From: a virus
Virus record (IMG/VR): IMGVR_UViG_3300025168_000178
Coordinates: 1 to 42,751 of that record
Strand: one strand, 5' to 3'
DNA: 42,751 bases
Shown here: piece after piece, positions 36,839 to 42,751 of the stretch
Layout of the letters: the number at the start of each line of letters is the position of its first letter
How positions within the stretch are numbered: position 1 is the stretch's first letter
Translations under genes and position numbers: made by a program
The notes under the pieces: model-generated
Told to the model about the DNA's origin: nothing
Seen by the model: the letters and a program-made list of their open reading frames with translations, nothing else
Database searches by the model: none

Positions 36839-36901
36839 ATTATCTCCTGTTATACTTAATAAAGCTACTAATAGTAGCATATTTATAAATTTCATTAGCA
36901 T

Positions 36902-36931
36902 AATTTACTAAAGTTTTGTCGTCTATGTCAA
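36902..36931 (-). promoter_or_regulatory. Promoter before the lysozyme and ejection genes
   Basis: On the minus strand TTGACA (36931-36926), 18-base spacer, TAAATT (36907-36902). The leader of about 57 bases before GTG 36838 contains GCTACTA-T-TAGTAGC, an inverted repeat. The 39-base gap is one of the few within this block. Confidence 0.5.
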
Positions 36932-36940
36932 GTATATTTA

Positions 36941-37336
36941 TCACTGGTCTATTAACTTTCCTGCGTTAGCTCCAGATGTAATAATTTGTGTTTCTCCAGT
37001 TTCTACGGCAGAGTTTGCGTCTGTAGGTATAGTCATAAATATATTTTTACCTTTAGCTACTCTTACTCCGTCTTTAAATACTTTAATTGCATCTTTTACT
37101 GGTTTCTTAACATCAGAGTTTTTAGCAAATGTCTTTAATTCTTTTTCTGTTGCTGGTCCTTTAGCTTGAACAAACTCTAATTCAAACATCTTACCAAATT
37201 CTTTTCTAACTACTTTAAGTCTGCCGTTGTGATATTGTATAACTTCTTCTCCATTCTTCATATCAGACTTAGCTACCGCACCACGTCTAACTTCTTTATT
37301 GGTTCCTGCTACTCTTCTACCTCTAACTAACGACAT
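36941..37336 (-). CDS. Hypothetical basic protein (131 aa)
   Basis: The protein starts MSLVRGRRVAGTNKEVRRGA and is basic, with beta-prone NGEEVIQYHNGRLKVVRKEF, a helical Lys-rich middle and a beta C-terminus ending NAGKLIDQ. No family recognised. It is coupled by TAATG to the nozzle-like gene and is followed by a promoter for the next block. A small tail or head completion role is possible. Confidence 0.6.
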   Translation of the reverse strand: MSLVRGRRVAGTNKEVRRGAVAKSDMKNGEEVIQYHNGRLKVVRKEFGKMFELEFVQAKGPATEKELKTFAKNSDVKKPVKDAIKVFKDGVRVAKGKNIFMTIPTDANSAVETGETQIITSGANAGKLIDQ

Positions 37337-39492
37337 TATCTTTGTCCTTTTGCTCTTAGTATAATTGATAAATCTTGTAACTCAAATGTTGCACTTACTG
37401 CACCAGAAGCTTGAAGTTGTAACGACTTACCACCCTTACTTGCACCTGCTATAGCAAACTCTTTTGTTCCCATAACCGTTACAGTTGTTCCGTCAATTGT
37501 ATTGTTCAACGCATTGGCATTTGTATCATTTAAAAATATATCTGAAGGGTCTGCTCCGTCTAATCCAGCAGATATTACAGCCGCAGTATTACCATTTAAA
37601 TAGGTAGCATATACAGAATAAAATCTTTTGTCTACAGAAGGTAATCCAAAGTCTATTTCTTTTGTTTTTATGTCTATAGTTTGTGCTGCAGGTGCAGGGT
37701 TGTATCTTTTAAATGTACCACTATCTGCTAAACATACTAATTCTTCTTTATATACTACAAAGTTAGTAATCTTATCTCCCTCTAGAACACTAGTACTATT
37801 AACGTTAACAATAGAACTGGTTTGTATATCATATATATATCCAACTGGAGTGTCGGTATTTGTATTTCCAACTACAATAATTTGATTCTTTTTAGGAATA
37901 TATCCTACTACAACCGTAGATGCATTTATGTTTGTTTGCCAAGTAGTGTCATCTATCCTTGAAGATAGTTTTTGTATTTGGTCTGAGTAACTAAACATTC
38001 CGTGTTCATTAACCCATACTAAACCTAAATCTGATTTACATACAGCTCCTGGAGATTGAACACCTCTGTTTTCTAATTCTGCTTCTACATACCAACCAGC
38101 ATCAGAACCTGAAGCTATGTTAATAACAAATAGTTTATTTCTTTTATAAACAAATAACTTATCTTGGAACTCTGCTAACTTAACAATCTCATCTCCATCG
38201 TTTGTTCCTATGTCTAAGTAATAGCTCTGTGGAAACAAATCATACTTTCTAACTGGAGTATATTGTATTCTATCTCCCATAACTTTTGTTCTACCTTCTG
38301 AATCTACATAATCAACATTACCTACAAAGGCTCTTTGATTAGCTACAACCGCCGTTTTATAACCATACGCTGTGTTACCGTTAAACGATATTTCTTTTTC
38401 TTCTGTTGAATATCCGTTAATAGTAGAGTAAGTATCAAGACCAGGCTGTTTAACAGCATAAGCTCTATTGTCTGCGTTTACATTTTTAGAGTCGCTTGTT
38501 ACAAAATAAGTGTCACTACTTATACTAACTAAAGGGTCAAACTCGTCTGCTAAGGATATTCTAGACCCTTGTTCAAAGTCAATGTCTAGCAATAAAGTAA
38601 ACTCATCATCAGGATTATTATTGTCTCTTAAATAAATTCTCATTCCTTGAATTTCATTTAATTTAATATCTCCTTCTCCTATAGATACGCTAATATTTGG
38701 AAACTGTCCATCTCCTAATGTAATAGTTCCATCAGCTGAAATGTTTGTTAGTCCTGTAGATATCTTAGACTCTTGTCCTCCGTAATAAACATAGCTAGCT
38801 CCAAAAGCATATGTACTAGCAGGCCACAATCCATCTGTACCACTAGGTAATGTTTGCACTAAAAAGTCATCTCCAGAAGCAGGGTCTTCTCCGTCTTCTG
38901 CTCCACTAGCCGCAGCTACACAATCTTTGCCGTCACTATCTTCAAAGTCTGCATTTAATGGTCCAGCAAATCCATCGTTAATTAAATCCATTTGTTCTGA
39001 AAGGTCGTTGTAAGGAGTAGCCGATTCTGTTCTTACTAATCTTTGTAAAGCTATAGTCTTAGAAGCATTTCCTAATTCAGAATCTGATATTCTCAAACCT
39101 CCATCTGCATAATAAAACACTGGCTTACAATTAGAAATACTACCTAAGTCAGCACTATGCCAAGCAGCTAAAGCATTTGATGTTGGTCCTACATAAACTT
39201 CTGCATCTCCATTTACATATACTAAATGTTCTCCAGTAGTTGTAGTTCCACTAGCTTCTGGTGGACCGTCTACATTTATTTTAAACAATCCATATCCTGG
39301 TTGATGATTATCTATATTGCTAGTTATAGACGGGTCTAAATTTGCAAACTCTCCAAGTGTTCTTATTCTACCAACAGAACTCACGTCTACGTTAGTAGCT
39401 TCAGCTAAGAAGTTGTCGCCAATATCTCTTGCAGAGTCTCTGTTGTTAAGACCTCCATCAAACTTATTTAAAGGTATTGACTGTTTAGGCAC
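37336..39492 (-). CDS. Tail nozzle or stabilisation-type structural protein (718 aa)
   Basis: The N-terminus MPKQSIPLNKFDGGLNNRDS and AEATNVDVSSVGRIRTLGEF is the typical opening of large beta-propeller tail proteins of podoviruses (T7 gp12- or P22 gp10-like), where 'GGL..R' and a list-of-blades layout follow. The body is acidic and beta-rich with blade-like units (FVYKRNKLFVINIASGSD, NEHGMFSYSDQIQKLSSRID). The C-terminus ATFELQDLSIILRAKGQR is also typical. It probably closes or extends the tail tube. Specific family not proven. Confidence 0.65.
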   Translation of the reverse strand: MPKQSIPLNKFDGGLNNRDSARDIGDNFLAEATNVDVSSVGRIRTLGEFANLDPSITSNIDNHQPGYGLFKINVDGPPEASGTTTTGEHLVYVNGDAEVYVGPTSNALAAWHSADLGSISNCKPVFYYADGGLRISDSELGNASKTIALQRLVRTESATPYNDLSEQMDLINDGFAGPLNADFEDSDGKDCVAAASGAEDGEDPASGDDFLVQTLPSGTDGLWPASTYAFGASYVYYGGQESKISTGLTNISADGTITLGDGQFPNISVSIGEGDIKLNEIQGMRIYLRDNNNPDDEFTLLLDIDFEQGSRISLADEFDPLVSISSDTYFVTSDSKNVNADNRAYAVKQPGLDTYSTINGYSTEEKEISFNGNTAYGYKTAVVANQRAFVGNVDYVDSEGRTKVMGDRIQYTPVRKYDLFPQSYYLDIGTNDGDEIVKLAEFQDKLFVYKRNKLFVINIASGSDAGWYVEAELENRGVQSPGAVCKSDLGLVWVNEHGMFSYSDQIQKLSSRIDDTTWQTNINASTVVVGYIPKKNQIIVVGNTNTDTPVGYIYDIQTSSIVNVNSTSVLEGDKITNFVVYKEELVCLADSGTFKRYNPAPAAQTIDIKTKEIDFGLPSVDKRFYSVYATYLNGNTAAVISAGLDGADPSDIFLNDTNANALNNTIDGTTVTVMGTKEFAIAGASKGGKSLQLQASGAVSATFELQDLSIILRAKGQR

Positions 39493-39856
39493 TACGCTTT
39501 ACCTTCTCAAAACTACGCATTCCACCAAGACCTAAAAGACCCATTAACACTGTCATTAATGTACTCATATCAAATTCAGGTAATACAATATTGTATCCTG
39601 CTGCAGTTAATCCAAAAGCTAACATTGGTTGTAATACAAAATGATAACCTAAAGCAAATGAACAAATCCAACCTACACTTGGTCTCCAGCCGCTTTTAAA
39701 GAAACTAGTAGAACCAGCTTCTATCTTATTAACTTCTATCTGTGCTTTGTTAATCTCCATAATTAACTGAGCTTTTTCTTCTTTATCTAAAGTAAACTTG
39801 TCTACGTGACCAGCTACTTTATCTATAATATTTCCTATCATATTTAACTTAGGCAT
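39485..39856 (-). CDS. Holin, three-transmembrane type (123 aa)
   Basis: The start is ATG 39856 (MPKLNMIGNIIDKVAGHVDK), which overlaps the TAA of the 37-aa gene and has AAAGG upstream. A charged N-terminal helix (KEEKAQLIMEINKAQIEVNK) precedes FKSGWRPSVGWICSFALGYH, a second hydrophobic segment (FVLQPMLAFGLTAAGY) and a third (LMTVLMGLLGLGGMRSFEKV). GWRP and the final GMRSFEK pattern match the 3TM holin family of phages and gene transfer agents. It should permeabilise the inner membrane at lysis. Confidence 0.85.
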   Translation of the reverse strand: MPKLNMIGNIIDKVAGHVDKFTLDKEEKAQLIMEINKAQIEVNKIEAGSTSFFKSGWRPSVGWICSFALGYHFVLQPMLAFGLTAAGYNIVLPEFDMSTLMTVLMGLLGLGGMRSFEKVKRSA

Positions 39857-39969
39857 TATCTTAAACCTTTCCATTTATTACAATCGCAACTATTAATACA
39901 ACTACTATATTTACATACAGAGTAATGTATTGCCATTCCTACTAAAATACCTATCATAACATTTACCAT
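39856..39969 (-). CDS. Small membrane protein with Cys-rich tail (37 aa)
   Basis: ATG 39969 follows AAGGAGATAGT, a strong ribosome site. The sequence MVNVMIGILVGMAIHYSVCK forms one membrane segment, followed by YSSCINSCDCNKWKGLR with further cysteines. The TAA overlaps the holin ATG (TAATG). Close coupling suggests it modulates lysis, for example as an antiholin-like partner; unproven. Confidence 0.65.
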   Translation of the reverse strand: MVNVMIGILVGMAIHYSVCKYSSCINSCDCNKWKGLR

Positions 39970-39979
39970 ACTATCTCCT

Positions 39980-40282
39980 TTATCTACATTTCCATCTTCT
40001 ACGTGCTTGTCTTATTCTAGAATTAGGATTATTCCTAGTTTTAGCAGAGCTTCTTTTTAGTTGCCCTAAAGACCTTGCACAATATGATTTTCTTCTCTTA
40101 GCTGCCTTGCTACCTTTTTTAACTTTACCAGTAACAGCAGTTTTTAATTTACTACCTGGGTTTGCTTTTCTATAAGCCCTAACACCTTTAGCAGTCATTC
40201 CTGCTCCAGACTTAGTTTTTCTATAGTTAGCGTTCTTACCTTTAGTAGTCTTGCGTATAGCTTTTTTTCTTTTTCTAGCCAC
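39980..40282 (-). CDS. Basic protein, DUF6321-like (100 aa)
   Basis: GTG 40282 shares a G with the upstream TAG (TAGTG). The sequence has SGAGMTAKGVRAYRKANPGS, KLKTAVTGKVKKGSKAAKRR and KSYCARSLGQLKRSSAKTRN, then NSRIRQARRRWKC. This pattern of 'G.NAKG...Y....G..LK..V.G..K.GS.AA.RRKS.CAR' is one I associate with a conserved family of marine and soil phage proteins (DUF6321). Function unknown; the charge suggests DNA or RNA binding. Confidence 0.72.
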   Translation of the reverse strand: MARKRKKAIRKTTKGKNANYRKTKSGAGMTAKGVRAYRKANPGSKLKTAVTGKVKKGSKAAKRRKSYCARSLGQLKRSSAKTRNNPNSRIRQARRRWKCR

Positions 40283-40464
40283 TACTTCTTTTTCTTTCTT
40301 TTTTTAGCTGTCTTCTTTGCTCTTTTAAAATTAGCTTTTGTAGGAGCACCTTTACTTCCAGGTCTTCTCATTTTCTCTCCTGAACCAGCTTTAATTCTTC
40401 TGCGTTTTGCGTGTATGTTTGCATACAAGCCTTTCTTTTTTTTCTTTGTTTTTTTCTTAGCCAT
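40282..40464 (-). CDS. Small very basic protein (60 aa)
   Basis: The start is ATG 40464, overlapping the stop of the outer-membrane protein gene (TAATG); a longer frame would begin five codons earlier inside that gene. It reads MAKKKTKKKKKGLYANIHAK and ends RAKKTAKKRKKKK; about half the residues are Lys or Arg. The 'KKGL.ANIHAKR.R' core recurs in small phage proteins in my memory. It may coat DNA or RNA or help head assembly. Confidence 0.65.
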   Translation of the reverse strand: MAKKKTKKKKKGLYANIHAKRRRIKAGSGEKMRRPGSKGAPTKANFKRAKKTAKKRKKKK

Positions 40465-41555
40465 TAGTATATCAACCAATTCAGTCCAACCTTAGATTCA
40501 TAAGATTGTACATCGTACATTGACAAAAATCTACCTTCTAAAAATACTCCAAACTTTTTAGTTAACTTCCAACCATAAACTAGACCTAAGTCATAGTCCA
40601 TTCCATTGTCTACTACATCATAATTAAATGAATAGTCAGACATACCTTTAGTTACTGGGTAAGTTGTAACCCACATATGCAACCAGTTTTTTGGTGTATA
40701 CTTATAATAGTCTGCACCTACTGATAAACTTAGTTCGTTTTGGTATCCTAAGTCTTTTGCATATTCTTCATTATATTGTTTAACAAGCTCTCCATAAACT
40801 TGTTTGTAAAATTGGTCATCTGTATTAGCAACAAGGTTTCCTTCTGCATCATACCATTTGAAATCAAAGTAACTATAACCATATTGTGTAAACTGTTCTA
40901 CGAACTCATCTGTATAACCATAGAAATATGCAAAGTCCCAAAATGGTGTAAAGTTATCTGTGTTAATATTTTGTTCTGCCCACCATAAATCAATAGGTCT
41001 AAAGTCTAAGTATGCAGGGTGCATTCTACCAGCTACTCCTAATGATAAGGCAAGATTACCTATATTTTTTTTGTAACGCATATCTAAGGCTGCGAACTCT
41101 ACGTCTTCTAAGCCCCTTGAATCGTAGTTGGCTTTCACCAAAAAATTCTTTCCCATATATCGTAACATATATTGTTCGTTTACAAACTCTTCTTCAAACT
41201 CTTTATGGTCTGAGTATTGTATTACATACTCCCAACCAGTTGGTACATTACCGATAGCAGCACTTTCATTTATAGGTGCTTCTTCTCCAGTATACCACAC
41301 TTCAGGTTTATTCTCATAGCCAAACCTTGCTAGTTTTCTAATACCAAACGTCATAATACTATGGTCGTCTAGCTCTTCTTGTAATTCTTGTAGTTGTCCA
41401 CCAGACACTTGATATTGTAATTCTTTAGTTACAGGACTGCTAAAGCTATAAGCACCATATATGGTACTAAACTTAAAAAAGTCTTGTGCTGCTAAAGTAC
41501 TAATTAATATTACGCTACCTAGTATTTGTTTAAACCATCTTGCTAAATATATCAT
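40464..41555 (-). CDS. Phage-encoded outer-membrane beta-barrel protein with signal peptide (363 aa)
   Basis: Residues 1-24 look like a signal peptide (RWFKQILGSVILISTLAAQ, cleavage near AAQ). The mature part is rich in Tyr, Phe and Trp with alternating strands (FKFSTIYGAYSFSSPV, QYMLRYMGKNFLVKANYDSR, GNLALSLGVAGRMHPAYLDF) and ends in YESKVGLNWLIY, with an aromatic C-terminal residue as in BAM-inserted barrels. An acidic loop region (about 200-260) is extracellular or an insert. The ATG overlaps the thioredoxin-like gene stop. It may change the host surface late in infection. Barrel and export are prediction; role unknown. Confidence 0.72.
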   Translation of the reverse strand: MIYLARWFKQILGSVILISTLAAQDFFKFSTIYGAYSFSSPVTKELQYQVSGGQLQELQEELDDHSIMTFGIRKLARFGYENKPEVWYTGEEAPINESAAIGNVPTGWEYVIQYSDHKEFEEEFVNEQYMLRYMGKNFLVKANYDSRGLEDVEFAALDMRYKKNIGNLALSLGVAGRMHPAYLDFRPIDLWWAEQNINTDNFTPFWDFAYFYGYTDEFVEQFTQYGYSYFDFKWYDAEGNLVANTDDQFYKQVYGELVKQYNEEYAKDLGYQNELSLSVGADYYKYTPKNWLHMWVTTYPVTKGMSDYSFNYDVVDNGMDYDLGLVYGWKLTKKFGVFLEGRFLSMYDVQSYESKVGLNWLIY

Positions 41556-41953
41556 TGGAACTTCCTTAGTTGTATTTCATCAATTTCATTTTTGATTGCC
41601 TTGATGATTTTATCTTTATCTAAATTGAAACTTAATCCAGCTTCAAATCTTTTTACTTCTTTACCATATTCAAACATAATTATTGTTGGCACAGAAACTA
41701 TTTTCCATTCATCTGTAATAATTGCACCATAGTTTTTATCATCTATACTTGCATTAAACCACACACAATTATTTAAACCATTTAAATCTAATGATGCTTT
41801 AAAGTTCCAATCTGCATTTACTTGAACTATAACGCATTCATCTTGACTCAATAATTGAATCTGTTGTAAATCTTTTAAACTACTTTGAGCATATAAAGGC
41901 GATAGCGATAAACAGATACCAACCAAATATGTAAAACCATATAACCAATTCAT
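41552..41953 (-). CDS. Secreted thioredoxin-fold protein without CxxC (133 aa)
   Basis: Residues 1-23 form a signal peptide (LVGICLSLSPLYAQ). The mature part follows the thioredoxin order: strand with ECVIVQVNADWNFKAS, strand NCVWFNASIDD, helix/strand with EWKIVSVPTIIMFEYGKEVK, where VPT supplies the cis-proline, and a C-terminal helix. The CxxC redox pair is absent; the WC-type site is replaced by DWNFKA. It is therefore probably a binding or chaperone protein rather than a reductase. It overlaps the outer-membrane protein gene by ATGA, so both act in the envelope. Confidence 0.72.
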   Translation of the reverse strand: MNWLYGFTYLVGICLSLSPLYAQSSLKDLQQIQLLSQDECVIVQVNADWNFKASLDLNGLNNCVWFNASIDDKNYGAIITDEWKIVSVPTIIMFEYGKEVKRFEAGLSFNLDKDKIIKAIKNEIDEIQLRKFQ

Positions 41954-41962
41954 CTCTGTACC

Positions 41963-42253
41963 TCACTTTTGCATTAACATACGTTCAATGTTCTTAACAT
42001 CTGTACGCATTTCTTTTTGTTCTTCTTTAATCTCTTGTACGTCTTTTTCAGTTTCAATGATTGTGTTTCTAATCATTTGGTCCTTTAAATCGTACTCTGT
42101 TCTACCTATTGGTGGTTCAGGTAATTCTTTTGCCTCTTGTATGTCCGCTTGTAAAGTAAACCACATCGTAACAATCATTACTAATGTTGTTCCTAATGTA
42201 ATTAATGTTTCTATACTAAATGTAAATTTACTGTCTTTACTCAGTTCTGCCAC
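41963..42253 (-). CDS. Membrane-anchored coiled-coil protein, GTG start (96 aa)
   Basis: GTG 42253 (MAELSKDSKFTFSIETLITL) is preferred because GAAGGA lies 7 bases upstream; an ATG at 42307 would have a poorer site and lie deep in the neighbouring frame. One membrane helix (LITLGTTLVMIVTMWFTLQA) is followed by a long charged coiled coil (IETEKDVQEIKEEQKEMRTD). The shape resembles an inner-membrane spanin subunit or a small tethered regulator. No partner outer-membrane lipoprotein was identified. Confidence 0.62.
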   Translation of the reverse strand: MAELSKDSKFTFSIETLITLGTTLVMIVTMWFTLQADIQEAKELPEPPIGRTEYDLKDQMIRNTIIETEKDVQEIKEEQKEMRTDVKNIERMLMQK

Positions 42254-42377
42254 TTTGTTTTCCTTCTTTCTTTTTTTTATTGAATATCGCGTCCCAACGC
42301 TTTGCATATTCTTTTTGAGATATACCTATATTCCTAGGCTTATCTCCTTTTCCTACTCCGTTGGGACCCCTAAACAC
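42237..42377 (-). CDS. Small basic protein, GTG start (46 aa)
   Basis: The frame from GTG 42377 to TAA 42237 encodes MFRGPNGVGKGDKPRNIGIS, then QKEYAKRWDAIFNKKKKEGK. AAGGG lies 10 bases upstream. The 'KEYAKRWDAIF' core is typical of very small phage proteins ('DRYDAIF.K'). It overlaps the membrane coiled-coil gene by 17 bases. Function unknown. Confidence 0.55.
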   Translation of the reverse strand: MFRGPNGVGKGDKPRNIGISQKEYAKRWDAIFNKKKKEGKQSGRTE

Positions 42378-42383
42378 CCTTTA

Positions 42384-42617
42384 TTAACCCTTGATTTTCT
42401 TGTAAGCTGCTACGTCTGCTTTAAGTTCAGTCACTTTTGCTTCAGCCACTTTTAATTGTGCTTCTGCATCTTCAATAGCAACATCTACTAATTTAACTTC
42501 AGTTCTATCAACTACGTTGACATCATTACCTGAATCGTCTTTCATTGCTCTAAGATGTTGAATTTCAACTTTCTTAACTCCAGCTGGTGCTGCTTTTTCT
42601 GCTATTTTTTTAGCCAT
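42384..42617 (-). CDS. Small helical protein (77 aa)
   Basis: It starts MAKKIAEKAAPAGVKKVEIQ and contains a beta part (VVDRTEVKLVDVAIE), then a regular helix DAEAQLKVAEAKVTELKADV that should form a coiled coil. It starts 1 base past the stop of the fibre gene. Late position next to the fibre suggests a fibre assembly or tail-associated role, without proof. Confidence 0.6.
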   Translation of the reverse strand: MAKKIAEKAAPAGVKKVEIQHLRAMKDDSGNDVNVVDRTEVKLVDVAIEDAEAQLKVAEAKVTELKADVAAYKKIKG

Positions 42618-42618
42618 T

Positions 42619-42751
42619 TTATTTTCCTAGTTTGAGTTTGAGTTCATCTATTTCTCGTTTCAACTCTTGTATAGCTGAAACATACATTGCGTCTTTGTCT
42701 GTTAACTTAGATGCAAAGCTTTTTCCTTCAGTATCTTTTACGTACTGATAA
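42619..42751 (-). CDS. Tail fibre C-terminal end, S74-like (runs off the window)
   Basis: This frame is open at 42751 and ends TAA at 42619. The 43 residues read YQYVKDTEGKSFASKLTDKD then AMYVSAIQELKREIDELKLK. 'V...I.ELK.E.DELK' after a short loop is the usual end of an intramolecular chaperone (peptidase S74) domain of phage fibres and spikes, where the helix forms a trimeric coiled coil. It is probably the C-terminus of the gene that starts at 382, but direct joining of the window ends breaks the frame. Confidence 0.6.
   Translation of the reverse strand, partial: YQYVKDTEGKSFASKLTDKDAMYVSAIQELKREIDELKLKLGK

Overview
The window is most of the genome of an AT-rich, tailed double-stranded DNA phage, probably a short-tailed (podovirus-type) virus of a Gram-negative, likely aquatic, bacterium. 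The phage call rests on a terminase pair, portal, scaffold, HK97-type capsid, nozzle-like tail protein, a block of large internal (ejection-type) proteins, a three-helix holin and a lysozyme-like protein. The Gram-negative call rests on a phage-encoded outer-membrane beta-barrel protein with a signal peptide. The aquatic origin is inferred from AELNILDG-type tail fibre repeats and small basic proteins that I associate with environmental phages. No tRNA, integrase, CRISPR array, DNA polymerase or RNA polymerase was recognised.

Layout. (1) 1-15061, minus strand: late genes, read from 15061 leftward. They start with small accessory genes (a zinc peptidase, a DUF1599-type protein, an RNase H-fold exonuclease), then TerS, a zinc ribbon protein, gamma-glutamylcyclotransferase, TerL, portal, scaffold, capsid and minor head/neck proteins, and end in the N-terminus of a tail fibre that runs off position 1. 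(2) 15062-15531: a divergent control region with promoters, palindromes and TTGAAAA repeats. (3) 15532-28285, plus strand: early and middle genes. First come tiny genes in repeated hairpin-gene-terminator cassettes, then a class-II glutamine amidotransferase overlapping an amidoligase, then a recombination/replication block (RHH regulator, Cas4-like nuclease, Rad52-like annealing protein, SSB, two small PD-(D/E)XK nucleases, DnaB helicase). A two-gene minus-strand island (17108-17679) interrupts this block. It shares a 22-bp promoter/operator motif with the plus-strand unit that diverges from it. (4) 28282-42751, minus strand: the rest of the late genes. They start at the right edge with the C-terminus of a tail fibre and continue through a beta-barrel protein and a thioredoxin-like protein, basic proteins, holin, nozzle-like protein, lysozyme and the ejection-protein block, meeting the helicase tail to tail.

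The two minus-strand blocks look like one late operon on a circular map, cut inside the tail fibre gene. Joining the two ends directly does not keep the reading frame, so some fibre sequence is missing. Late genes are packed with TAATG, TAGTG and ATGA stop/start overlaps, which suggests translational coupling.

Most interesting parts: the amidotransferase/amidoligase pair (plus a cyclotransferase elsewhere) with a riboswitch-like leader; the duplicated hairpin cassettes around tiny genes; the divergent control region; the secreted thioredoxin-like and outer-membrane proteins; and a series of very small, very basic proteins. All assignments are from reading the sequence by eye; no database search was run.
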